Shown here: in pieces, positions 1 through 6,226 of the stretch
Layout of the letters: the number at the start of each line of letters is the position of its first letter
Position numbering within the stretch: position 1 is the first letter of the stretch
Assembly: GCA_007135435.1 (NCBI GenBank)
Contig: SLIW01000024.1
Location: 1-8,078 of the forward strand
Length of the DNA: 8,078 nt
Direction: 5' to 3'
Source of the DNA: Natronomonas sp.
GTDB lineage: Archaea > Halobacteriota > Halobacteria > Halobacteriales > Haloarculaceae
Program-made: the position numbers and the translations under genes
Notes under the pieces: model-generated
What the model was told of the DNA's origin: nothing
The model's input: only the letters and a program-made list of their open reading frames with translations
Databases searched by the model: none

Positions 1-19
1 CGCGGTCGACCGAAAGGCG

Positions 20-25
20 CTTTTC
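20..25 (+). promoter_or_regulatory. TATA-like box of the YchF-type GTPase gene
   Basis: A short T-run (CTTTTC) is centred about 25 bases before the ATG at 47, and a purine-rich CGAAA that could act as a BRE lies just upstream. No Shine-Dalgarno sequence precedes the ATG. This spacing fits a leaderless haloarchaeal transcript. The call rests on position and composition only. Confidence 0.4.
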
Positions 26-46
26 CCGCCGGGACGACCCTCGCGC

Positions 47-1225
47 ATGATCACGGTCGCGCTGGCGGGCAAGCCGAACGCGGGCAAGTCCACCTTTTAT
101 ACCGCCGCGACGATGGCCGACGTCGACGTCGCGAACTACCCGTTCACCACGATCGACCCGAACCGGGGTGTCAGCCACGTCCGCACGCGGTGTCCCTGTC
201 TCGACCGCGACGAGCGGTGCGGCTCCGAGCACTGCCGGGACGGCAAGCGGTACGTGCCGATCGAGCTCCTGGACGTCGCCGGGCTCGTCCCTGGGGCCCA
301 CGAGGGCAAGGGCCTCGGCAACCAGTTCCTCGACGCGCTCACGAACGCCGACGTCATCCTGAACGTCGTCGACGCCTCCGGCGGGACGAACGCCGAGGGC
401 GAACCCGTCGAGGTCGGCGCGTACGACCCCGTCGAGGACGTCCACTTCGTCGAGGAGGAGATGGACCTCTGGCTCGCCGGCATCGTCGACCGCAACTGGG
501 AGACCGTCCAGCGCCAGTCGCGCTCGCCCGAGTTCGACTTCGAGGAGGCGCTCACCGACATGCTCACCGGCGTCGGCGCGACCGAGCACGACGTGATGGC
601 CGTCCTCCGCGAGCTGGAGTACTCGACAGACCCGGCCACATGGGACGACGCCGACCGCGAGGAACTGGCCCGGCTGCTCCGCGAGCGTACCAAGCCGATC
701 ATCGTGGTCGCCAACAAGGCCGACGTCGCCCCGCGGGAGAACGTCGAGCGACTCGAGGAGGCCGCCGGCAGGGTCGTCCCGTGCACCGCCGAGGGCGAGC
801 TCGCGCTCCGGCAGGCGTCCGAGGCCGGGCTCGTCGACTACGATCCGGGCGACGAGGACTTCGAGGTCACGGGCGAGCTCTCGGACGCCCAGCGCGAGGG
901 ACTGGACCGCGTCCGCGAGGTGATGACCGAGTGGGGCGGCACCGGCGTCCAGGGGGCGCTGAACGAGGCGGTCTACGACCTGCTCGACCGGATCACCGTC
1001 TACCCCGTCCAGAACGAGACGCGCTGGACCGACGGGCAGGGGAACGTCCTCCCCGACGCGTTCCTGCTCCCGGCGGACTCGACGCCGCCTGACCTCGCGT
1101 ACGCCGTCCACTCCGACATCGGCGACGGCTACCTCCACGCCGTCGACGCCCGGGAGGGCCGTCGGATCGGCGAGGGTCACGAGCTGTCCGAGGGCGACGT
1201 GATCAAGATCGTGAGTACTAATTGA
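47..1225 (+). CDS. ychF: YchF/Obg-family GTP-binding protein with C-terminal TGS domain
   Basis: This is a 392-residue P-loop GTPase of the Obg/YchF group (TRAFAC class), complete from the second residue of its beta-strand 1. Visible motifs are G1 GKPNAGKST (residues 8-16), the Obg-type switch I YPFTTIDPN (31-39), G3 DVAG (76-79), the conserved VPGAHEGKGLGNQFLD (81-96) and G4 NKAD (223-226). The C-terminal 75 or so residues form a TGS domain ending VIKIVS. Length and layout match the archaeal proteins of the MJ1332/PH0525 type, which are usually annotated as YchF. Unlike bacterial YchF and eukaryotic OLA1, whose altered G4 favours ATP, NKAD here predicts GTP specificity. The family binds ribosomes and is linked to translation or stress control; the exact archaeal role is not settled. 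A Cys cluster (C49, C51, C58, C63) sits in the loop after switch I. The ATG at 47 lies immediately before the first beta-strand, so the start is secure. The gene converges with the GNAT gene, with 72 bases between the stops. Confidence 0.95.
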   Translation: MITVALAGKPNAGKSTFYTAATMADVDVANYPFTTIDPNRGVSHVRTRCPCLDRDERCGSEHCRDGKRYVPIELLDVAGLVPGAHEGKGLGNQFLDALTNADVILNVVDASGGTNAEGEPVEVGAYDPVEDVHFVEEEMDLWLAGIVDRNWETVQRQSRSPEFDFEEALTDMLTGVGATEHDVMAVLRELEYSTDPATWDDADREELARLLRERTKPIIVVANKADVAPRENVERLEEAAGRVVPCTAEGELALRQASEAGLVDYDPGDEDFEVTGELSDAQREGLDRVREVMTEWGGTGVQGALNEAVYDLLDRITVYPVQNETRWTDGQGNVLPDAFLLPADSTPPDLAYAVHSDIGDGYLHAVDAREGRRIGEGHELSEGDVIKIVSTN

Positions 1226-1297
1226 TCATCCGCTATCACCTCGGCCCCCTATCGTAATCAGTGGGCGGAGGAGTCAGAAAGACGGACGTGCTCCGAT

Positions 1298-1765
1298 TCA
1301 CTCGAGCGGCTGTGCGTAGTCGGCCTGCTTGGGCTCGAAGTCCATGTTGCGGTAGAAACGGCGTGCGCCCTCGTTTCGCCACTCGCAGGAAACCTTGAGA
1401 TGGTCACATCCTCGCTCACGAGCGAGTTCTCTCACACGCTCGACGACCGCCGTGCCGTGGCCCTGACGCCGGTCGTCCTCGTCGATAGCGATGTTCACGA
1501 TGCGGAGGTACGTCGAGTACTTCCGGGACGGGTGACGACCCTCGCGGAGCGTGACGAAGCCGATCGTCTCGCCGTCGTGGACGACGAGGTAGTCCGTGAC
1601 GTCATCGTCGTCGAGGTGCGCGCGGAAGCCGTCCTCGGGGACCTCGTGAACGTCCGAGTAGGCGAGCTCGTTCAACTCGGAGTACGTCTCCATCCCCGTT
1701 GCGAGGTCGTACCAGCGGTCGACGAGGGCATCGAGATCCGCTGCGGTGGCTTCCACGAGTTCCAT
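1298..1765 (-). CDS. GNAT family N-acetyltransferase (small, single domain)
   Basis: This 155-residue single-domain GNAT transfers an acyl group, usually acetyl from acetyl-CoA, to an unidentified amine. The acetyl-CoA pyrophosphate-binding loop is RRQGHGT (residues 99-105), preceded by the beta-4 strand YLRIVNIAID. The C-terminal half has the typical RRFYRNMDFEP, where Tyr138 is in the usual general-acid position. The N-terminus (ELVEATAADLDALVDRW) is a normal first strand and helix. The frame stays open to an earlier ATG at 1813, but the 16 added residues are basic and unlike the family, so I chose the ATG at 1765. It lies 145 bases downstream of the cyclodeaminase-family gene on the same strand. 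The substrate cannot be inferred from the sequence. Confidence 0.88.
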   Translation of the reverse strand: MELVEATAADLDALVDRWYDLATGMETYSELNELAYSDVHEVPEDGFRAHLDDDDVTDYLVVHDGETIGFVTLREGRHPSRKYSTYLRIVNIAIDEDDRRQGHGTAVVERVRELARERGCDHLKVSCEWRNEGARRFYRNMDFEPKQADYAQPLE

Positions 1766-1787
1766 ACGCGGATACCTCGACGCTCGT

Positions 1788-1800
1788 CCTTCAGGTTTCA
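1788..1800 (-). promoter_or_regulatory. Possible weak promoter of the small GNAT gene
   Basis: On the - strand a purine-rich GAAA followed by CCTGAA lies about 25-34 bases before the ATG at 1765. The spacing suits BRE plus TATA elements of a leaderless archaeal gene, but the TATA part is poor. The alternative is readthrough from the upstream gene. Confidence 0.22.
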
Positions 1801-1910
1801 CCCGGTTGACCACCGTGTGGACCGGATACGGATAGCCAAGATCGTCAGCACGGCGACGTGAGCCCCACGCGACGTGTCGATGCCCCCGATGCCCCGCAGC
1901 GCCCCGGGAC

Positions 1911-2834
1911 TCACGAACCGAGCAGCTCGTCGGCGAGGACGACCTCCGTCCCCGCCAGCCCCACCGAGCAGAACACCGTCAGGTCGTCGTCGCCGCGCCC
2001 GTCCGCAGGTGCGCCATCGGACTCCCCGGTGACGATCGGGCCCAGCTCCTCGATCCGATCGGCATCGACGAAGAAGGGTCGGGGGTAGGAGTCCACCTGT
2101 GCCATCGAGTCGGTGACGATCCTGTCGGCCGCCTCGACGACGGCCAGCGGGAGCTCGTGGGCGCCCTCGAACTTCGGGCCGAGGGTGTGTACGTGGGCAC
2201 CGTCGGCGAGCCAGTCGGCGTCGAACACCGGCTGGGTGCTGTCGGTCGCGCACACGACGACGTCGGCCCCGCGAACCGCGGGTTCGGCGCCGGGGACGGC
2301 CTCGACCGCGGCGTCGAGTCGGTCGTCGAGCGTCACCGCCAGCGACCGCCGATGGCGCGCCGTCGGGCTGTACACCCGGATCGCCTCGAGGTCGCGGACG
2401 GCGCTGATGGCCTCCGCCTGCGCCCGTGCCTGGGGGCCGGAGCCGAGCAGGCAGAGCGTGGAGGGGTCCGCGGGTGCGAGGGCGTCGGCGGCGACGCCAC
2501 CGATCCCCCCGGTCCGGAGGATCCCGGTCGCGTGCCCGACGACCAGGCCGTGGAAGCGGCCGTCGGCGGCGTCCCAGACCGCGACCAGCTGTTCGTGCTC
2601 GTCGGTGCGGTCGGGGAAGGTCTCGTAGACGCGGAAGCCGCAGACCCCCGTCGCCTCCGCGGCGCCGGCGGTGAAGACGAGCCGGGCGTCCTCGGCGACG
2701 TCCACGGACCACCGGGGCGGTGCGGTCAGCGTCCCGGCGGCGTGTTCCCGGATCGCCCGCTCCATCGCATCGACGACGGCGGCGTAGTCGGCGGCCGCCC
2801 ACACGTCGTCGTCGGTGAGGATTCGCCAGGTCAT
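1911..2834 (-). CDS. Ornithine cyclodeaminase/mu-crystallin family NAD(P)-dependent protein
   Basis: The 307-residue product has the fold order of the OCD/mu-crystallin family, which includes ornithine cyclodeaminase, archaeal alanine dehydrogenase and ketimine reductase. The N-terminal part has LTDDDV (6-11), the substrate-side Arg41 (PPRW) and ILRTGG with Arg107. The Rossmann nucleotide-binding motif LLGSGPQARAQ lies at about 129-139, followed by VRGADVVVCATDS (187-199). The C-terminus carries SVGLAGTEVVLAD, the family's closing helix motif. Two usually important positions differ. Where many members have GxK in the substrate pocket, this protein reads GFRVYETFP (66-74), placing Arg68 at the Lys position. 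The GADxxGKxEL stretch found in true cyclodeaminases is GPKFEGAHEL (219-228). It therefore should not be named ornithine cyclodeaminase or alanine dehydrogenase without biochemical evidence; an oxidoreductase on an imino or amino acid is possible. The start at 2834 fits the family N-terminus and the TATA-like box 27 bases upstream. The same frame stays open for 510 more codons upstream, but that stretch is antisense or intergenic noise. Confidence 0.88.
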   Translation of the reverse strand: MTWRILTDDDVWAAADYAAVVDAMERAIREHAAGTLTAPPRWSVDVAEDARLVFTAGAAEATGVCGFRVYETFPDRTDEHEQLVAVWDAADGRFHGLVVGHATGILRTGGIGGVAADALAPADPSTLCLLGSGPQARAQAEAISAVRDLEAIRVYSPTARHRRSLAVTLDDRLDAAVEAVPGAEPAVRGADVVVCATDSTQPVFDADWLADGAHVHTLGPKFEGAHELPLAVVEAADRIVTDSMAQVDSYPRPFFVDADRIEELGPIVTGESDGAPADGRGDDDLTVFCSVGLAGTEVVLADELLGS

Positions 2835-2858
2835 GGGGACCGGGAGGACCCCGAGGGG

Positions 2859-2864
2859 CAAAAG
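2859..2864 (-). promoter_or_regulatory. TATA-like box of the OCD-family gene
   Basis: On the - strand a CTTTTG hexamer is centred 27 bases before the ATG at 2834, in otherwise very GC-rich DNA. No ribosome binding site precedes the ATG. Together these suggest leaderless transcription starting at or next to the ATG. The tandem repeat array at 2901-2994 lies just upstream of this box. Confidence 0.45.
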
Positions 2865-2900
2865 CGTGCACCCGTCGAGCGCGCCCCAAACGTGGTTCCG

Positions 2901-2994
2901 ACGACCGTGATCGCCCGAACCGTAATCCCCCGATCCGTGATCCCACGACCGTGATCGCCCGAACCGTAATCCCCCGATCCGTGATCGACCGAAC
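2901..2994. repeat. Tandem array of six 14/15-base units (two 42-base perfect direct repeats, 44-base period)
   Basis: The bases 2901-2942 recur exactly at 2945-2986. Inside each copy are three related subunits of the form CGA-N-CCGT-R-ATC, starting at 2902, 2916, 2931, 2946, 2960 and 2975, with a decayed seventh start at 2990. The spacing pattern is 14, 15, 15 repeated. GATC occurs six times inside the array (2909, 2932, 2939, 2953, 2976, 2983). A separate 11-base direct repeat, GACCGAACGAG, occurs at 2987-2997 and 3024-3034. The 44-base period is not a multiple of three, which argues against coding. The array lies between the stop of the tandem GNAT gene and the promoter of the OCD-family gene, so it could be a 3' UTR element, a regulatory array or a slippage product. 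Confidence 0.9.
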
Positions 2995-3064
2995 GAGGTC
3001 GAGCGGGCCGCGATCGGCACAACGACCGAACGAGACCGACCCTCGCCCACCTTGCCGCCTCGAC

Positions 3065-4321
3065 CTACCCGATCTCGCGTTCGCACATGGTCAGCCCCCA
3101 GCTGTCCGGCGACGAGAGGTCGACCCCTCCGAGGCGCCACCCGTCGACGCGCCCCTCGGTCAGCGGGCGGGCGATGAACGTCGTCGGCTCGATCACGAAC
3201 GACAGCGGTGGCCGCGAGACCGGGACGAACCCGCCGGCGTCCAGGAGGGCATCGGGGAGCGCGCCGCCGGCGGTCACCACCGCCGCGGCGTCGCGGTTGG
3301 CGTCGAACGCCGACTCGAGCGCCCGGAGGAGTGCGCCGGTATCGCCCGCAACCCCGGGTGTCGTGGTGGGGGTGGTAGTGGCCGGGTCTCCGCGAACGGC
3401 GGAGCCGCCGTCCCCGACGGCATCGCTCCGGAGCGACCCCGGGAACGGGAGGACCTCCGAGAGGTGGGCGAGGCGGGGTTGGTGCCGCGGCCTGCCGACC
3501 ACCACCGCCGCCTGTGGCTCGCCGTGGCGGCGGGCGACGTGGGTCTCGTAGTCGAAGCTGGGGTTGGCGAACCGCCAGTCGTAGAACGTCTCGTCGCGGG
3601 TGGCGCGGACTCGCCCCCCTCCATTGGCTCGCCCCCGGGGGGCCAGCGTCACGAGGTCCGAGACAGGGGTCGCCTCCGACCGCTCGACGATGACGCCGCC
3701 GTCGGCGTCGCCACCCTGATCCGCGTTTCCCGCGGCGTGAACGTCGGCACGGAGCCTGCGGACGGCCAGGTACGCCCGCGCCGCCGGCGTCGCGAGCCAG
3801 CCGGCCGCCCGCAGGCTCCGGCGGTCCGTGCCCGTCGCCGCGAGCGGCCCGGGACGCTGGATGCGGTAGGAGGGGACGTAGGGCATGACGACGCCCGAAT
3901 CGATCGAGAGCCGTTCCTCGACGCCGAGGAGCGCCTCCTTGACCGCCGTGTTCGGGAAGCCGAGCGACATCACCGGCTCGCGACCGGCGTAGTGGTCGTA
4001 GACGTGCTCGACGAGCCGGGTGAACAGCCCCTGACGGCGGTGGTCCGGGTGGACCATCGGGTCGACCTGGACGATCCCGAGCGGCGACGCGTCGCCCACG
4101 GCGAACCGCAGCACGAGGCTGGGCCGGGCGCCGACGACCTCCTCGCGACCGTTCGCGTCGTGGACCGCGACCGCGATGGGCACCGCGTCGACGTACGGGT
4201 TGTCCACGTAGCGCCAGTCGAACCACGACTCGTCGTGGCGGTCGAAGACCCGAGCGTAGAGCGACAGCACCTCCTCGCGGTCGCCCGGCTCGTACTGGCG
4301 GACCCGGTACGCATCGGCCAT
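3065..4321 (-). CDS. Tandem-GNAT family N-acetyltransferase
   Basis: The 418-residue product looks like two GNAT-like halves. The N-terminal half starts YRVRQYEPGDREEVLSLY, a standard GNAT first strand and helix, and has the acetyl-CoA loop VHPDHRRQGLF (90-100) after the strand GIVQVDPMV. Conserved-looking GFPNTAV (121-127) follows. The second half starts near residue 208 and lacks an obvious acetyl-CoA loop. It carries FYDWRFANPSF (246-256), which resembles SWFDWRYVDNP (32-42) in the first half and suggests an ancient duplication with only the first half binding cofactor. Residues 300-330 are a low-complexity linker rich in Gly, Thr, Pro and Asp. The acceptor is unknown. No glycan, lantibiotic or resistance genes nearby suggest one. 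The ATG at 4321 fits the domain start and a TATA-like box 29 bases upstream. The gene is divergent from the acyl-CoA synthetase. Confidence 0.82.
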   Translation of the reverse strand: MADAYRVRQYEPGDREEVLSLYARVFDRHDESWFDWRYVDNPYVDAVPIAVAVHDANGREEVVGARPSLVLRFAVGDASPLGIVQVDPMVHPDHRRQGLFTRLVEHVYDHYAGREPVMSLGFPNTAVKEALLGVEERLSIDSGVVMPYVPSYRIQRPGPLAATGTDRRSLRAAGWLATPAARAYLAVRRLRADVHAAGNADQGGDADGGVIVERSEATPVSDLVTLAPRGRANGGGRVRATRDETFYDWRFANPSFDYETHVARRHGEPQAAVVVGRPRHQPRLAHLSEVLPFPGSLRSDAVGDGGSAVRGDPATTTPTTTPGVAGDTGALLRALESAFDANRDAAAVVTAGGALPDALLDAGGFVPVSRPPLSFVIEPTTFIARPLTEGRVDGWRLGGVDLSSPDSWGLTMCEREIG

Positions 4322-4346
4322 GCGCCGTGGGTTTCGGCGGTGGTCC

Positions 4347-4354
4347 GATAAGTA
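4347..4354 (-). promoter_or_regulatory. TATA-like box of the tandem-GNAT gene
   Basis: On the - strand CTACTTATC is centred about 29 bases before the ATG at 4321. It is the most AT-rich stretch near the start and no Shine-Dalgarno sequence is present, so a leaderless promoter is likely. The 180-base region 4322-4501 separates this gene from the divergent acyl-CoA synthetase; apart from the two promoter boxes I see no clear operator in it. Confidence 0.5.
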
Positions 4355-4467
4355 GACCCCTCATACCAGAATTCGGGGGACGTACGCTGATTCTACCGAT
4401 GACCGGTGGACACTTCGGTGGGGCCTATACGTGCTAAGCTCCGGCTAGCCCCATCGAACCGAGTGGC

Positions 4468-4475
4468 TTCTTTAG
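4468..4475 (+). promoter_or_regulatory. TATA-like box of the acyl-CoA synthetase gene
   Basis: TTCTTTAG is centred about 29 bases before the ATG at 4502 and stands out against the GC-rich surroundings. This supports the ATG at 4502 rather than the earlier in-frame ATG at 4406, which would place the promoter inside the coding region. Confidence 0.5.
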
Positions 4476-4501
4476 GCGACGGCCGACCGAACCGAGGGTA
4501 C

Positions 4502-6205
4502 ATGGATCGGACCGACTTCAGCGACGAGGCGCTCGGCGGGAACGTCGCCACCCTGTACGCGGAGACGGCGGCGACCCATCCCGACCGGCTCGCCCTCGCG
4601 AGGGGCGGTCGCCTCCTGACCCACGGCGAGCTCCGCGAGCGGGGCGAGCGGTTCGCCGGCGGGCTCCACGACCGGGGCCTCGACCCGGGCGACCGGATCG
4701 CGCTGTACCTGCCGAACGGCCTCCCGTTCGTGGTCGCGCTCCTGGGCGGGTTCGCCGCGGGGGCCCCGCCCGTTCCGATGAACCCCCAGCTCCGCCCACC
4801 GGAGATCGCCGACCAGCTCCGCGACAGCGACGCGGAGGTCCTGGTCGCCCACCGGTCGTTCGCCGCGACCGTCGCGGCCACCCTCGAACGGCTCGCGGAC
4901 CCACCGCAGGTCGTCCTCGTCACCGACGACGCCGTCGGGCGTGGCGGTGATACGGCCGACGTTGGCGACACGGCAGACGTTGGCGACACGGCCGATACTA
5001 ACGACACGGCCGACGTCGGTGACACGGCCGACGTTAACGATACGGTCAACGTCGGCGACGAGTTCGAGTCGCTGCCGTCCGATCCAGTCCCGTTCGAGGC
5101 GATCGACGGTGCTCCCACGGTCGTCGACCGCGCGGACGACGACGTCGCGCTGCACCCCTACACCAGCGGGACGACGGGCGAGCCGAAGGGCGTCCTGTAC
5201 ACCCACCGGAACATGCGGGCGCAGTCCCTGCTCGGGTTCGACCGGACCGACATCCCCAGCGAGCGCGAGCGGTTCCTCTCGCCCCTCCCGCTGGCGCACA
5301 TCGCGGGGCTGCTCAACCGGACGTGGCAGCCGCTGGTCCGCGGCGGCTCCGTGTACCTCATGCGGCCCAGCCGGTGGGACCCCGAGGAGGCGATGGCGCT
5401 GATCGAGGAGGCGTCGATCACCAAGCTCGGCGCCATCGCGACGATGTACGTGGACATCGTCGAGCACGAGCGCTTCGGCGAGTACGACCTCTCGTCGCTC
5501 GAGGAGGCGATGCAGGGCGGGACGAAGCTGCCGGGGCCGGTGGCCCGGCGGTTCGAGGAGGCCACCGGCATCCGGCCGTTCGAGGCCTACGGGCTGACCG
5601 AGACCGGCGGGGGCACCCACGTCGGCCACGGGTCGACGTTCGGCCACCGCGTCGGGACCATCGGCCAGCCGCTACGGGCGTCCGACTGCAAGGTGGTCGA
5701 CGACGACGGCGAGGAGGTCCCCACGGGTGAGCCCGGCGAGCTGCTCGTCCGCGGCCCGCACGTGATGGCCGGCTACCACGAGCGGCCCGCGGCGACCGAC
5801 GCCGCGTTCACCGACCACGGCTACTTCCGGACGGGCGACGTCGTCCGCCGCGACGTGGACAACTACTACGAGGTGCTCGACCGCAAGGGCGAGGTCATCG
5901 ACACGGCGGGCTACGACGTCTACCCGACGGAGGTCGAGGACGTCCTCTACGACCACCCCACCGTGGTTGACGCCGCGGTCGTCGGCGAGCCCGACGACCG
6001 GAGGGGCGAGCGCGTCGTCGCGTACGTCGTGACCGGCGAGACCGGCGGGACTGGCGAGGCCGGGGACGCGACGGAGGCGGCGCTCCGCGAGCTCGTCGCC
6101 GACCGGCTCGCCGCCTACAAGCACCCGCGGGAGTTCCGGTTCGTGGAGTCGCTCCCGCGGACCTCCAGCGGCAAGGTCCGGAAGACCGACCTCGCGGCCG
6201 ACTAG
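4502..6205 (+). CDS. Class I adenylate-forming acyl-CoA synthetase (AMP-binding enzyme)
   Basis: The 567-residue enzyme belongs to the ANL superfamily: it activates a carboxylic acid with ATP to an acyl-AMP and then usually forms the CoA thioester. The N-terminal domain has the P-loop-like YTSGTTGEPKG (220-230), the adenine-site motif YGLTET (363-368) and YFRTGD (441-446). The hinge follows at DRKGE (460-464), with GYDVYPTEVED (470-480) after it. The C-terminal lid has SSGKVRK, with the expected catalytic Lys at 558. All core residues are present, so it should be active. Family resemblance is to medium/long-chain fatty acid, coumarate or o-succinylbenzoate CoA ligases; the acid cannot be chosen from sequence alone. 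Residues 150-185, before the P-loop, are a hexapeptide repeat. The ATG at 4502 is preferred over 4406 because it starts at the family N-terminus and has a TATA-like box at the right distance. The 3' end converges on the UbiA gene, 21 bases away. Confidence 0.92.
   Translation: MDRTDFSDEALGGNVATLYAETAATHPDRLALARGGRLLTHGELRERGERFAGGLHDRGLDPGDRIALYLPNGLPFVVALLGGFAAGAPPVPMNPQLRPPEIADQLRDSDAEVLVAHRSFAATVAATLERLADPPQVVLVTDDAVGRGGDTADVGDTADVGDTADTNDTADVGDTADVNDTVNVGDEFESLPSDPVPFEAIDGAPTVVDRADDDVALHPYTSGTTGEPKGVLYTHRNMRAQSLLGFDRTDIPSERERFLSPLPLAHIAGLLNRTWQPLVRGGSVYLMRPSRWDPEEAMALIEEASITKLGAIATMYVDIVEHERFGEYDLSSLEEAMQGGTKLPGPVARRFEEATGIRPFEAYGLTETGGGTHVGHGSTFGHRVGTIGQPLRASDCKVVDDDGEEVPTGEPGELLVRGPHVMAGYHERPAATDAAFTDHGYFRTGDVVRRDVDNYYEVLDRKGEVIDTAGYDVYPTEVEDVLYDHPTVVDAAVVGEPDDRRGERVVAYVVTGETGGTGEAGDATEAALRELVADRLAAYKHPREFRFVESLPRTSSGKVRKTDLAAD
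4949..5056 (+). repeat. In-frame 18-base tandem repeat (six units) inside the acyl-CoA synthetase
   Basis: Six consecutive 18-base units start at 4949, 4967, 4985, 5003, 5021 and 5039. Each follows GAY-ACG-GCM-GAY-GTN-GGN with few changes and encodes Asp-Thr-Ala-Asp-Val-Gly/Asn variants (DTADVG, DTADVG, DTADTN, DTADVG, DTADVN, DTVNVG). The array is an exact multiple of three, so the frame is kept. It lies in a linker before the P-loop at residue 220, not in a conserved motif. Codons ending in T (GTT, GAT, ACT) are frequent here compared with the C/G-ending codons of the rest of the gene. Confidence 0.93.
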
Positions 6206-6226
6206 CCCGGCATCGGCCGCATACGC

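Noticed and set aside
1226..1297. Terminator between the convergent GTPase and GNAT genes
   Set aside because: No strong T-run or stable hairpin is visible on either strand.
2901..2986. Possible CRISPR array
   Set aside because: The repeats are contiguous with no unique spacers of normal length and no cas genes are nearby; it is a tandem repeat.
2951..4351. 466-codon open frame on the + strand
   Set aside because: It is antisense to the tandem-GNAT gene, which has clear GNAT motifs. The translation is Arg-rich with no recognisable domain.
2835..4364. Upstream extension of the OCD-family frame (510 further open codons)
   Set aside because: It overlaps the tandem-GNAT gene in another frame, is Arg/Pro/Gly-rich as expected of high-GC shadow frames, and crosses the repeat array. 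The family N-terminus and TATA-like box support the ATG at 2834.
4406..4501. Longer start for the acyl-CoA synthetase at 4406
   Set aside because: The 32 extra residues do not resemble the family and would include the likely TATA-like box at 4468-4475.
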